NCBI RefSeq assembly: GCF_030317205.1
Contig: NZ_JASZYB010000004.1
Location: forward strand, 310,001-374,000
DNA from: Variovorax sp. J2L1-78
GTDB lineage: Bacteria > Pseudomonadota > Gammaproteobacteria > Burkholderiales > Burkholderiaceae_C
Reading direction: 5' to 3'
Length of the DNA stretch: 64,000 nucleotides
Under the pieces are notes generated by a model. The model saw only the letters and a program-made list of their open reading frames with translations, was not told the DNA's origin and made no database searches. A program made the translations under genes and the position numbers. This document shows, piece after piece, positions 49,347 through 58,605 of the stretch. Numbering within the stretch: position 1 is the first letter of the stretch; every line of letters starts with the position of its first letter.

Positions 49347-50864
49347 ATGGCCATCAAGCGCCCCACCCTCGACCAGCTGCAGGAGGTCGCGCTCGACCTC
49401 GGCATTCACCTCTCCGATGCCCAGGCAGGCACCTACAACGCCTTGCTGCAGGCGAACTTCGACGCCTACGACCTGATCGATGCCATGCCGGACTACCAGC
49501 CTGCGGTGACCTACGCGCGCACGCCCGGCTACCGCCCCGCCGGCGAAGAGAACAAGTACGGCGCCTGGTACGCCAAGACCACGATCAAGGGCAAGCCCGA
49601 AGGCAAGCTGGCCGGCAAGACCGTGGTGCTCAAGGACAACGTCTGCCTCGCGGGCGTGCCGATGATGAACGGCGCGTCGACGCTCGAAGGCTATGTGCCG
49701 AACGTGGACGCCACGGTCGTCACGCGCCTGCTCGATGCAGGTGCGACGGTGGTCGGCAAGTCGGTCTGCGAATACTTCTGCTTCTCGGGCGGCTCGCACA
49801 CCAGCGCCTCCGGGCCGGTGCACAACCCGCACCGCATGGGCTACTCGGCCGGCGGATCGTCCTCGGGCAGCGCGGCGCTGGTGGCGGCGGGCGAGGTCGA
49901 CCTGGCAATCGGCGGCGACCAGGGTGGTTCGATCCGCATGCCGGCCTCCTTCTGCGGCATCTACGGCATGAAGGCCACGCACGGCCTCGTTCCCTACACC
50001 GGTGTCATGCCGATCGAACTGACCATCGACCACACGGGGCCGATGACCGGCAACGTCACCGACAACGCGTTGATGCTCGAGGTGCTGGCGGGCCCCGACG
50101 GCCTCGACCCGCGCCAGCACGCGGGCCAGACCGCCAAGCCCTACAGCGAACTCATGAAGGAAGGCGTGCGCGGGCTGCGCATCGGCATCGTCAAGGAAGG
50201 TTTCGGATGGCCGCAGTCGGATCCGGCGGTCGATGCCAAGGTCCGCAAGGCCGCCGAGGTGTTCACGAAGCTGGGGGCCGTCGTCAGCGAGATCTCCGTG
50301 CCGATGCACCGCGTCGGCCCCGCGATCTGGCTGCCGATCGCCGCCGAGGGCGCGACCCAGCAGATGATGAAGGACAACGGGCACGGGTTCAACTGGAAGG
50401 GCCTGTACGTCACCAGCATGGTCGACTTCCACGCCGGCTGGAAGCAGCGTGCCGACGAACTCTCCGAGACGCTGAAGCTCACGATGGTGCTGGGCGAGTA
50501 CTTCATCAAGCACTACCGCGGCCACTACTACGCGAAGGCGCAGAACCTCGGGCGGAAGCTCACGGCCGCCTACGACAGCGTGTTCACCGACTACGACCTG
50601 CTGCTCATGCCGACGCTGCCGATCACCGCGTCGCCGATCCCCGCGCCCGGCGCCTCGATCGAGGAAGTGGTCACGCGCGCCTTCGAGGTGTTGCCCAACA
50701 CCTGCCCGTTCGATGTCACCGGCCATCCGTCCATGAGTATTCCCTGCGGCCTGATCGATGGTCTGCCGGTCGGAATGATGCTCACCGGCCGCAGCTACGA
50801 CGAAGCCACGATCTACCGCGCCGCCTACGCCTTCGAGCAGGCCGGTGACTGGAAGGCGATCTGA
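49347..50864 (+). CDS. Amidase (RhAmidase-like, amidase signature family)
   Basis: A 505-residue amidase that hydrolyses carboxamides to acids and ammonia. The Ser-cisSer-Lys triad is Lys96 (VVLKDNV), Ser171 (AGGSSSGSAAL) and Ser195 (GGDQGGSIRMP), the same numbering as I recall for the nitrile-hydratase-linked Rhodococcus amidase. The whole protein resembles that enzyme: GVPMMNGASTLEGYVPN, HTGPMTGNVTD and FDVTGHPSMSIPCGL. The extended N-terminal domain of about 70 residues is typical of the group. It is first in the operon behind a strong palindrome and promoter. No nitrile hydratase gene is present. Confidence 0.94.
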   Translation: MAIKRPTLDQLQEVALDLGIHLSDAQAGTYNALLQANFDAYDLIDAMPDYQPAVTYARTPGYRPAGEENKYGAWYAKTTIKGKPEGKLAGKTVVLKDNVCLAGVPMMNGASTLEGYVPNVDATVVTRLLDAGATVVGKSVCEYFCFSGGSHTSASGPVHNPHRMGYSAGGSSSGSAALVAAGEVDLAIGGDQGGSIRMPASFCGIYGMKATHGLVPYTGVMPIELTIDHTGPMTGNVTDNALMLEVLAGPDGLDPRQHAGQTAKPYSELMKEGVRGLRIGIVKEGFGWPQSDPAVDAKVRKAAEVFTKLGAVVSEISVPMHRVGPAIWLPIAAEGATQQMMKDNGHGFNWKGLYVTSMVDFHAGWKQRADELSETLKLTMVLGEYFIKHYRGHYYAKAQNLGRKLTAAYDSVFTDYDLLLMPTLPITASPIPAPGASIEEVVTRAFEVLPNTCPFDVTGHPSMSIPCGLIDGLPVGMMLTGRSYDEATIYRAAYAFEQAGDWKAI

Positions 50865-50962
50865 CCCGCTCCGCCGACCTGCACACCGCATTCGTTTCCC
50901 CGGTCTCTCCCACTTCAGCACAACACATCGGCGGCACGTCCGCCCAACGAGGAGTTAGCTTC

Positions 50963-52189
50963 ATGGATCGTCGTTCCTTCATCCAGTCGTCCGCCGCCGT
51001 CCTGGCCGGCGGCACCGTGCCGCTGTTCCCGATGGCCGCGCATGCGGCCGACGAGATCGTGGTCGGCAGCATCATCGACATGTCGGGTGGGCTGGACATC
51101 TACGGCAAGCCGATGACGGACTGCATGACGCTCGCGGTGGAGGAGCAGAACGCGGCGGGCGGCCTGCTGGGCAAGAAGATCCGGCTGGCCAACTACGACC
51201 CGCAATCGAACATGCAGCTGTATGCGCAGTTCGCGCAGCAGTCGGCGCTGAAGGACAAGTCGACGGTCGTGATGGGCGGCATCACCTCGGCGTCGCGCGA
51301 GGTGATCCGTCCGGTGCTCACGCGCAACAAGACGCTCTACTTCTACAACACGCAGTACGAAGGCGGCGTGTGCGACCGCAACACCTTCTGCACCGGCGTC
51401 ACGCCCGGCCAGACGGTCGCCAAGCTGGTGCCCTATGCGATGAAGAAGTGGGGCAAGAAAGTCTACGTGGTGGCGGCCGACTACAACTACGGCCAGATCA
51501 CCTCGCAATGGGTGAAGAAGTTCGTGCAGGAGAACGGCGGCTCCGTCGCCTCCATCGACTTCTTCCCACTCGACGTCACCAACTTCGGACCGACGATCTC
51601 GAAGATCGAGCAGGCCAAGCCCGACGTGATCATCTCGGCGCTGGTCGGCGGCGCGCACATCTCGTTCTACCGCCAATGGGCGGCCGCAGGCCTGACCAAG
51701 AAGATCCCGCTGGCCTCGACCACCTTCGCGGGCGGCAACGAGCACATCGTGCTGTCGGCGGCAGAAACCGACGGCTTCCTGATCTCGTACAACTACTTCC
51801 AGAACCTCGACACGCCGCAGAACAAGGCCTTCAAGGACCGCTTCTACAAGCGCTTCGGTGCGGACTATCCGAACATCACCGAGCTGGCGATGGGCACGTA
51901 CCAGGGCTTCAAGCTGTGGGCCGAGGGCGTGAAGAAGGCGGGCTCCATCGAGCGCGAGAAGATGATCGCGGCGCTCGAGTCGGGCATCAGCATCGAGGGA
52001 CCGAGCGGCAAGGTGTCGCTGGACCCCGAGACCCACCACTGCGTGCTCAACGTGAGCATCGCCGAAGTGCGCAACAAGCAGCTCAATATCGTCGAGACCT
52101 TCCAGCAGCAGCCACCGGTCGACACCAGTGCCGTCTGCAACCTCAAGAAGAATCCGAAGGACAACCAGCAGTACGTCATCAAGGTCTGA
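50963..52189 (+). CDS. ABC transporter substrate-binding protein (urea/short-chain amide type, UrtA-like)
   Basis: A 408-residue periplasmic binding protein with a Tat-like signal MDRRSFIQSSAAVLAGG (mature from about residue 30). The type I fold includes IIDMSGGLDIYGKPMTDCMT, NYDPQSNMQLYAQFAQQ, KKVYVVAADYNYGQITSQW and LVGGAHISFYRQWAAAG, as in UrtA and FmdD amide/urea receptors. It is followed after 14 bases by two permease and two ATPase genes, making a complete importer. Given two amidases and a formamidase in the same operon, an amide is the likely cargo. Confidence 0.93.
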   Translation: MDRRSFIQSSAAVLAGGTVPLFPMAAHAADEIVVGSIIDMSGGLDIYGKPMTDCMTLAVEEQNAAGGLLGKKIRLANYDPQSNMQLYAQFAQQSALKDKSTVVMGGITSASREVIRPVLTRNKTLYFYNTQYEGGVCDRNTFCTGVTPGQTVAKLVPYAMKKWGKKVYVVAADYNYGQITSQWVKKFVQENGGSVASIDFFPLDVTNFGPTISKIEQAKPDVIISALVGGAHISFYRQWAAAGLTKKIPLASTTFAGGNEHIVLSAAETDGFLISYNYFQNLDTPQNKAFKDRFYKRFGADYPNITELAMGTYQGFKLWAEGVKKAGSIEREKMIAALESGISIEGPSGKVSLDPETHHCVLNVSIAEVRNKQLNIVETFQQQPPVDTSAVCNLKKNPKDNQQYVIKV

Positions 52190-52203
52190 GCGCAGGCGCC
52201 GAC

Positions 52204-53070
52204 ATGGATCTCGCACTCGTCGTTCTCGTCCAGGTGCTCTACGCGGTGGCGAGCCTGGTCATCGTCTCCGCCGGGCTCGCCGTCATCTTCGGGATGATGA
52301 AGGTCATCAACCTGGCGCATGGCGAGTTCATGATGCTCGGCGCCTACGCCGTCATCGGCGCGCTCGAGCTGGGGGTCAACCTCTGGATCGCGATCTTCAT
52401 CGTCGCGCCGATCGCGGTCGGCCTGGTGGGCGTGGTGCTGGAGCGGCTGGTGATCCGGCGCCTGTACGGCCGCATGGTCGACACCATGCTCGCGACCTGG
52501 GGGCTGTCGCTGCTGCTCGTCGGCATCGTCACCTCGCTCGCGGGCAACACCACGGCCGGCGTCTCGGCGCCGCTCGGCAGCTTCTCCATCGGGGCCTACT
52601 CGGTCAGCGGCTACACGCTGGTGATCATCGCCGTCGCCGTGGCGCTGGCCCTGGCGATCCGCTTCGTGCTCACCCGCACGCAGCTCGGGCTGATCGCGCG
52701 TGGCACCATGCAGAAGCCCGACATGGCGAACGCGCTGGGCATCAGTCCGAGCCGGGTGTATTCGGTGACCTTCGCGGTCGGCGCGGCACTCTCCGGCCTG
52801 GCGGGCGGGCTGCTCGCACCGCTGACCGGCGTCGTGCCGACGATGGGCGCGGCCTTCGTGGCCAAGGCCTTCATCACCGTAATCGGCGGCGGCCCGGCCA
52901 TCCTGGCGGGCCTGCTCGGCGCCTCGACGTTGTTCGGCGCCATCAACCAGCTCGCGACCTTCGTGACCACGCCGGTGCTCGGCGAGGTGGCGTTGCTCGT
53001 GGCCGCGATCGTGATGCTGCGGCTGCTGCCGCAGGGCATCACCGGACGTTTCTTCAAGGGGTCGCTGTGA
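52204..53070 (+). CDS. Branched-chain/urea-type ABC permease (LivH/UrtB-like)
   Basis: A 288-residue inner-membrane protein with about eight helices and the family motifs SAGLAVIFGMMKVINLAHGE (helix 1-2), the cytoplasmic coupling segment RGTMQKPDMANALGISPSRVY, and VVPTMGAAFVAKAFITVIGG. It forms half of the translocation channel with the next gene, whose GTG start overlaps this stop codon (GTGA). Part of the amide operon importer. Confidence 0.94.
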   Translation: MDLALVVLVQVLYAVASLVIVSAGLAVIFGMMKVINLAHGEFMMLGAYAVIGALELGVNLWIAIFIVAPIAVGLVGVVLERLVIRRLYGRMVDTMLATWGLSLLLVGIVTSLAGNTTAGVSAPLGSFSIGAYSVSGYTLVIIAVAVALALAIRFVLTRTQLGLIARGTMQKPDMANALGISPSRVYSVTFAVGAALSGLAGGLLAPLTGVVPTMGAAFVAKAFITVIGGGPAILAGLLGASTLFGAINQLATFVTTPVLGEVALLVAAIVMLRLLPQGITGRFFKGSL

Positions 53071-54164
53071 ATCGTTTTGCCAAGTCCTGGGTGAGTGCGG
53101 CCGTCAGTTTGGCCGTCGGCGTCGCGCTGCTCTTCGGCCTGCCCGGCGTGCTGGACGACTACACGCTGATCGAGGTCACGATCTATGCCGTGATGTCGAT
53201 CCTCGGCGTGAGCCTGGCCTTCATCTGGGGCTTCGGCGGCATCCTGTGCTTCGGCCAGACCGCCTTCTTCGGCCTGGGTGCGTACACCTACGCCATCGGC
53301 GTGATGAACACGGGCGACAGCACGGTGCCCTTCCTGCTGGCGATCGTGGTGCCCGCGCTGTTCGCCGCCCTGCTCGGCTACGTGATCTTCTATGGCCGGC
53401 TGTCGGACGTATACATGGGCGTGATCACGCTCACCGTCACGCTGATCCTGTTCAACCTGATCAATTCGACCGCCGGGCCGGAGTGGCGCATCGGCAGCGC
53501 GCCGCTCGGCGGTTTCAACGGCATCCCGGCGATACCGACGCTCAACTGGCCCGGCCAACAGGACGAGGTGCTGTCGCCGAAGGACCTGTTCTACGTCACC
53601 TTCGCCTGCCTGCTGCTGGTCTACCTGGGCCTGCGCGTGCTGATCGCCTCGAAGGTCGGCCGCGTGATCGTCGCGGCCAAGGAGAACGAGCAGCGGGTGC
53701 TGCTGCTGGGCTACGACGCACGCGTCTACAAGCTCTTGTGCTTCACGCTGGGGGGCGCCATCGCGGGCCTGGCGGGCTGCCTGTTCGCGAACTGGGGCGC
53801 CTTCACCAGCCCGACCATCTTCGGGCTGGCGCAGTCGGCCCAGATCATCATCTGGGTGATCGTCGGCGGCCTGGGCACGCTGATCGGGCCGATCGTCGGC
53901 TGTGTGCTGATCCAGTGGCTCACCTCGCAGATCGGCACGCAGCAGGTCTTCAACTCGAACCTGGTGCTCGGCGGCATTCTGGTGGTTTTCGTGCTCCTGG
54001 TGCCGCGCGGCATCGTGCCGACGCTCGGCAACCTGATCGACATGGCCTGGCGGATGCTGCGGCCATCGGCCAGAACGGCGAAGCCGGAAAAGTCGGGCAT
54101 TGCCAAGGTCGAGCCCGACGCAGTGCCCGCGCTGCCGCTCGCCACCAAGGAGCAGGCTTCGTGA
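53067..54164 (+). CDS. Branched-chain/urea-type ABC permease (LivM/UrtC-like)
   Basis: A 365-residue inner-membrane protein with about ten helices. Motifs are VSLAFIWGFGGILCFGQTAF, the UrtC-type YGRLSDVYMGVITLTVTLIL, the coupling segment AAKENEQRVLLLGYDARVYK, and IIIWVIVGGLGTLIGPIVG. A hydrophilic C-terminal tail of about 45 residues (RPSARTAKPEKSG...) is cytoplasmic. Start is GTG overlapping the previous stop, and its own stop overlaps the next start, so the permease and ATPase genes are translationally coupled. Confidence 0.94.
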   Translation: MNRFAKSWVSAAVSLAVGVALLFGLPGVLDDYTLIEVTIYAVMSILGVSLAFIWGFGGILCFGQTAFFGLGAYTYAIGVMNTGDSTVPFLLAIVVPALFAALLGYVIFYGRLSDVYMGVITLTVTLILFNLINSTAGPEWRIGSAPLGGFNGIPAIPTLNWPGQQDEVLSPKDLFYVTFACLLLVYLGLRVLIASKVGRVIVAAKENEQRVLLLGYDARVYKLLCFTLGGAIAGLAGCLFANWGAFTSPTIFGLAQSAQIIIWVIVGGLGTLIGPIVGCVLIQWLTSQIGTQQVFNSNLVLGGILVVFVLLVPRGIVPTLGNLIDMAWRMLRPSARTAKPEKSGIAKVEPDAVPALPLATKEQAS

Positions 54165-54880
54165 GCACGCCACTGATCGAGACCCGCAACCTCAACGTGC
54201 GCTTCGGCGGCGTGCACGCCACGCGCGACGTGAATTTCACACTGGCCGAGGCCGAGCTGCGCTGCGTGATCGGCCCGAACGGCGCCGGCAAGAGCACCTT
54301 CTTCAAGCTGCTAACCGGGCAGGTCAAGCCGACCTCGGGGCAGATCCTGTTCCGCGGCCAGGACATCTCGAAGATGCAGCCGCACGACCCGGGCCGCCTG
54401 GGCATCGGCATCAAGACCCAGGTGCCCAGCCTGTTCAACGGCCTGAGCGTATGGGAGAACGTGTGGCTGTCGGCGCGCCGACTCAACAGCACCGAGCAGG
54501 CGAACCACATCACCCGCGAGACGCTCGAGCGCGTGGGCATGTGGGCCTACCGCGACGCGCTGGCCGGGCTGCTGGCGCACGGTATGCGGCAATGGGTGGA
54601 GATCGGCGTGGTGATCGCGGCCGACCCGCCACTGATCCTGCTGGACGAACCGGCCGCCGGCATGAGCGACGCCGAGGTGGCGCGCACCGCCGAACTCATC
54701 CTGGAGATCAACCGCCAGCACGCGCTGGTGGTGGTGGAACACGACATGAACTTCATCCGCATGATCGCCAAGAAGGTGACGGTGCTGCACCAGGGCGCCG
54801 TGATCAAGGAGGACACACCGGACCGCATCATGAGCGACCCGCTGATCCAGCAGATCTACCTCGGCAAGAAGCCGCACTGA
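54161..54880 (+). CDS. ABC ATPase (LivG/UrtD-like) with degenerate signature
   Basis: A 239-residue ATPase. Walker A is GPNGAGKST (about 38-46), the Q-loop is IGIKTQVPSLFNGLSVWEN, Walker B LILLDEPAAGMSD and the switch His is in VVVEHDMNF. The signature, usually LSHGQ in UrtD or LSGGQ in LivG, reads LAHGM (LLAHGMRQWVEIG), with Met in place of Gln. The HG and the following RQWVEIG place it with urea/amide ATPases. Start GTG overlaps the previous stop codon. It works with the ATPase that follows. Confidence 0.92.
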   Translation: MSTPLIETRNLNVRFGGVHATRDVNFTLAEAELRCVIGPNGAGKSTFFKLLTGQVKPTSGQILFRGQDISKMQPHDPGRLGIGIKTQVPSLFNGLSVWENVWLSARRLNSTEQANHITRETLERVGMWAYRDALAGLLAHGMRQWVEIGVVIAADPPLILLDEPAAGMSDAEVARTAELILEINRQHALVVVEHDMNFIRMIAKKVTVLHQGAVIKEDTPDRIMSDPLIQQIYLGKKPH

Positions 54881-54894
54881 AGCCGGAGGAACGC

Positions 54895-55599
54895 ATGCTC
54901 GAAGTCAAGGGTCTTCACGCCGGCTACGGGGCCATCCCGGTGCTGCACGATGTATCGCTCACGATCGCCCAGGGCGAGTCGGTCGGCATCCTCGGCCACA
55001 ACGGCATGGGCAAGACCACGCTGCTGCGCACGCTGGTCGGCGCGTTGCGCGCCACCGCCGGCACGGTACGCTTCAACGACACCGACATCACGCGTTATGC
55101 GCCGCATGCGCGCGCCCGGCTCGGCATGGCCTATGTGCCACAGGGCCGCGAGATCTTCCCGACGCTCAGCGCGATGGACAACCTGCGCATGGGCCTGGTG
55201 AAGACCGGCGAACGCACCATGGACACCATCGAGGCGCTGCTGGAGGACTTCCCGCGCCTGAAGCCCCTGCTCGAGCGGCCGGGCGGCTCGCTCTCGGGCG
55301 GCGAGCAGCAACTGCTCGCGCTGGCACGCGCACTGGCGGGCAAGCCCACCTTGCTGCTGCTGGACGAACCGACCGAAGGCATCCAGCCTTCGATCATCGA
55401 CGAAATCGCCGAGACGCTGGCCTCGCTGCGCGACCGCATGCAGCTCACGATCGTGCTGGTCGAGCAGAACCTCGAATTCATCGCGGCCGTGTCGCAGCGT
55501 GTGCTGGTCATCAAGCGCGGCCAGATCGGCGGCGAGATCCCGCGCGAGCACCTGGGCGACTTCGAAATCATGAGTCAATACACAGGAGTCCATGGATGA
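54895..55599 (+). CDS. ABC ATPase (LivF/UrtE-like)
   Basis: A 234-residue ATPase with Walker A GHNGMGKTT (about 34-42), the UrtE-like GMAYVPQGREIFPTLSAMDN, signature SLSGGEQQLLALARALAG, Walker B LLLLDEPTEGIQPSI and switch region IVLVEQNLEFI. GHNGMGKTT and DEPTEGIQPS are marks of the urea/amide subgroup rather than the amino-acid subgroup (GNGAGKTT, DEPSLGLAP). It completes the five-gene importer. Its stop codon overlaps the start of the second amidase (ATGA). Confidence 0.94.
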   Translation: MLEVKGLHAGYGAIPVLHDVSLTIAQGESVGILGHNGMGKTTLLRTLVGALRATAGTVRFNDTDITRYAPHARARLGMAYVPQGREIFPTLSAMDNLRMGLVKTGERTMDTIEALLEDFPRLKPLLERPGGSLSGGEQQLLALARALAGKPTLLLLDEPTEGIQPSIIDEIAETLASLRDRMQLTIVLVEQNLEFIAAVSQRVLVIKRGQIGGEIPREHLGDFEIMSQYTGVHG

Positions 55600-56993
55600 G
55601 CAACGAGCTGCATTACCTCGAGCTGGTCGACGTCGGCCAGCGCATCCAGCGCAAGGAGCTGTCGCCGGTCGAGGTCGCGCAAGCCCAGCTCGACCGCATC
55701 GGCCAGGTCGACGGTGCGCTGCAGAGCTACGTGATCGTGATGGCCGAGCAGGCGCTTGCGGACGCTCGCCGGGCCGAGGCGGAGATCGCGAAGGGCGAGA
55801 TCCGTGGCCCCTTGCACGGCGTGCCGGTCGCGGTGAAGGACCTGTGCTGGACGAAGGGCGTGGCCACCGCCGCCGGCATGACGCTCTACAAGGACTTCGT
55901 GCCGACGGAAGACGGCACGGCGGTGCGCAAGCTGCGCGAAGCCGGCGCCGTGATCCTCGGCAAGCTGCAGCTCACCGAGAGCGCCTACGCCGACCACCAC
56001 CCCACGGTCACGCCGCCGGTCAATCCGTGGAACGCGGCGCACTGGTCGGGCGCGTCATCCAGCGGCTCGGGTGTCGCAACCGCGGCGGGCCTTTGTTATG
56101 GATCGCTCGGCACCGACACCGGCGGCTCGATCCGCTTCCCGTCGTCGGCCAACGGGCTCACGGGCCTGAAGCCGACCTGGGGCCGGGTGAGCCGCTACGG
56201 TGCCTTCGAACTGGCCGCCACGCTCGACCACATCGGGCCGATGACGCGCAGCGCGGCCGATGCCGGCGTGATGCTCGGCGCCATCGCCGGTGCCGACCCG
56301 AAGGACCCGACCGCGAGTCTCGCGCCCGTGCCCAACTACCTCGCCGACATGCAGCGCGGCCTGCGTGGACTGCGCGTGGGCATCGATGCGCGCTGGAACA
56401 GCGAAGGCGTCGACGCGGCGACGCTGAAGGTGATGGAAGGCGCGCTCGCCACCGTGCGTTCGCTCGGCGCCGAGGTGCGCGAAGTGACCTTCCCGGATCC
56501 GACGCAGGTCATCGCCGACTGGTTTCCGCTCTGCGGCGTGGAGGCGGCCGTCGTGCACGAATCGACCTATCCCGCACGCAAGGACATGTATGGCCCGGCG
56601 CTCGCCGGCCTGCTGGACCTGGGGCGGACGCAGAGCGGCACGGACTACCAGAAGATCGTGCTCAACCGCCTGGCCTTCAGCGGCCGGGTGCGTGCGATGT
56701 TCGAGGGCATCGACCTGCTGCTGATGCCTTCGCAGGGCGTGGCGTCGCCGACGCTGGAGCGCATGCTGACCTTCGGCCAGGACGCCGACCTGATGTCCGC
56801 CATGCTGCGCTACACCTGCCCGCTGGACATGAGCGGCAGCCCGACGATCACGCTGCCGGGAGGCTTCACCGAGGCCGGCACGCCGGTCGCGTTCCAGTTC
56901 GTGTCGCGCCACTTCGAGGAAGAGCTGCTGGTGCGTGCCGGCTGGGCCTTCCAGCAGGCGACCGACTGGCACCAGCGGCATCCGGCGTTGTAA
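55596..56993 (+). CDS. Amidase (amidase signature family), second copy
   Basis: A 465-residue amidase distinct from the first in the operon. The triad is Lys81 (VAVKDLC), the cis-Ser in SGASSSGSGVA (154 or 155) and Ser178 (GTDTGGSIRFP). It follows the GatA/AtzF-like layout, without the N-terminal extension of the first amidase. Two amidases of different subgroups plus a formamidase suggest successive or alternative amide substrates. Translational coupling with the ATPase ahead (ATGA) shows that uptake and hydrolysis are made together. Confidence 0.93.
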   Translation: MSNELHYLELVDVGQRIQRKELSPVEVAQAQLDRIGQVDGALQSYVIVMAEQALADARRAEAEIAKGEIRGPLHGVPVAVKDLCWTKGVATAAGMTLYKDFVPTEDGTAVRKLREAGAVILGKLQLTESAYADHHPTVTPPVNPWNAAHWSGASSSGSGVATAAGLCYGSLGTDTGGSIRFPSSANGLTGLKPTWGRVSRYGAFELAATLDHIGPMTRSAADAGVMLGAIAGADPKDPTASLAPVPNYLADMQRGLRGLRVGIDARWNSEGVDAATLKVMEGALATVRSLGAEVREVTFPDPTQVIADWFPLCGVEAAVVHESTYPARKDMYGPALAGLLDLGRTQSGTDYQKIVLNRLAFSGRVRAMFEGIDLLLMPSQGVASPTLERMLTFGQDADLMSAMLRYTCPLDMSGSPTITLPGGFTEAGTPVAFQFVSRHFEEELLVRAGWAFQQATDWHQRHPAL

Positions 56994-57015
56994 GGCCCAC
57001 CGCACGACGCCGTCC

Positions 57016-58605
57016 ATGTACGACACCATCATCGTCGGCGCGGGTTCGGCCGGCTGCGTGCTGGCGAACCGGCTGTCCGCCGACCCGACGCGCCAGGTGC
57101 TGCTGTTGGAGGCCGGCGGCGCCGCGCCGCGCCATGCCGACATCCCGGCGAACTGGCCGCTGATGTTGGACACCGAAGTCGACTGGGGCTTTCACACGGT
57201 GCCCCAGGCCGGCTGCCACCAGCGCCGCATGTACTGGCCGCGTGGCCGAATGGTGGGTGGTTCCGGCGCGCTCAACGCGATGATCTACATGCGCGGCGTG
57301 CCCTCCGACTACGCGCGCTGGGAGGCGGCGGGCTGCGCGGGCTGGGGTTGGCGCGAGGTGCTGCCGGCCTTCATGAAGTCCGAGCGAAACCTGCGCTGGA
57401 CCGACTCGCCGCTGCACGGTACGCACGGCGAGCTGACGATCTCCGATGTCAACCACATCGACCCGGTCGAGCGCCTCTGGCTCGACGCGGCGCAGGCCGA
57501 AGGGCTGTCGCTCAACGAGGACTTCAACGCGGCGTCACAGGAAGGCGTCGGCCTGTTCCAGGCCACCATCCAGAACGGCGAACGCTTCGGCACCGGCAAA
57601 GCCTTCCTGAAGCCGGCGCTCGCGCGGCCGAACCTCACGGTGCGCACCGGCGTGCGGTTGCTGCGCGTGCGCTTCGCCGGCACGCGTGCCACCGCAGTCG
57701 AGTTCCTCGAGAACGGCATGCCCCAGGCCGCCGAGGCCGCGTCGGAGGTGGTGCTCAGCGCTGGCGCGATCGGCTCGCCGCAGTTGCTGCTGCAATCGGG
57801 CATCGGCCCGGCGGACGAACTTTCGGCGCTCGGCATCCGACCACGCCTCGACCTGCCCGGTGTCGGCCGCAACCTGCAGGACCACATCAACTGCCCGATG
57901 ACCTTCGCCACGACCGAACGCTTCGGCATCGCACAGTCGAGCGTCGAGGAAGCGGCGTCGGACCTACGGCAATGGGAGACCGACCGCAGCGGGCCGCTCA
58001 CGTCCAACTGGTCGGCCTGCGGTGGCTTCGCCCGCATCGCCCCCGAGGCGGAAGACCCGGACCTGCAGCTCTACTGCATCGTCACCTCGCACCGCGACCA
58101 CGCGCGCTACCGGTCGACGCAGCCTGGCATCACGCTGTTCTCGGTCGTGCAGCGGCCCAAGAGCCACGGCACGCTGCGGCTGCGCTCGGCCGATCCGCTG
58201 GACGCACCGGCGATCGATCCGCGCTACTTCAGCGACCCCGAGCGCGCCGACCTGCAACTGGTGATCGACGGCCTGCGGCTGCAGCGCCGCATCGCGGCGC
58301 AGTCGCCGCTGCGAGAGGTCATCGCGGGCGAGTTCGAAGGCAGCGCCGCCGCGCAGTCGGATACAGAACTGGCCGAATTCGTGCGCGCCCAGGCCACCAC
58401 GCTCTACCACCCGACCAGCACCTGCACCATGGGCACCGACGCGATGGCGGTGGTAGACCCTGGTTGCCGCGTGCACGGCATCGAAGGCCTCTACGTGGCC
58501 GATGCGTCGGTCTTCCCCTCGATGGTCTCGGGCAACACCAATGCGCCGACCCTCATGGTGGCCGAACGCGCCGCCGATTTCATCCGGAAGGACGCACACC
58601 GATGA
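57016..58605 (+). CDS. GMC-family FAD oxidoreductase (choline dehydrogenase-like)
   Basis: A 529-residue flavoprotein. The FAD motif is IIVGAGSAGCVLANRLS (5-21). The GMC signature is GRMVGGSGALNAMIYMRG, the second signature SAGAIGSPQLLLQSGIGP, and the active-site His/Asn are in LYHPTSTCTMG and SGNTNAPTLM. Such enzymes oxidise primary or secondary alcohols to aldehydes or ketones. No signal peptide is present, so it is cytoplasmic. It lies 22 bases after the second amidase and overlaps the formamidase start (ATGA), implying that the amide substrate or its product carries a hydroxyl group. Confidence 0.93.
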   Translation: MYDTIIVGAGSAGCVLANRLSADPTRQVLLLEAGGAAPRHADIPANWPLMLDTEVDWGFHTVPQAGCHQRRMYWPRGRMVGGSGALNAMIYMRGVPSDYARWEAAGCAGWGWREVLPAFMKSERNLRWTDSPLHGTHGELTISDVNHIDPVERLWLDAAQAEGLSLNEDFNAASQEGVGLFQATIQNGERFGTGKAFLKPALARPNLTVRTGVRLLRVRFAGTRATAVEFLENGMPQAAEAASEVVLSAGAIGSPQLLLQSGIGPADELSALGIRPRLDLPGVGRNLQDHINCPMTFATTERFGIAQSSVEEAASDLRQWETDRSGPLTSNWSACGGFARIAPEAEDPDLQLYCIVTSHRDHARYRSTQPGITLFSVVQRPKSHGTLRLRSADPLDAPAIDPRYFSDPERADLQLVIDGLRLQRRIAAQSPLREVIAGEFEGSAAAQSDTELAEFVRAQATTLYHPTSTCTMGTDAMAVVDPGCRVHGIEGLYVADASVFPSMVSGNTNAPTLMVAERAADFIRKDAHR

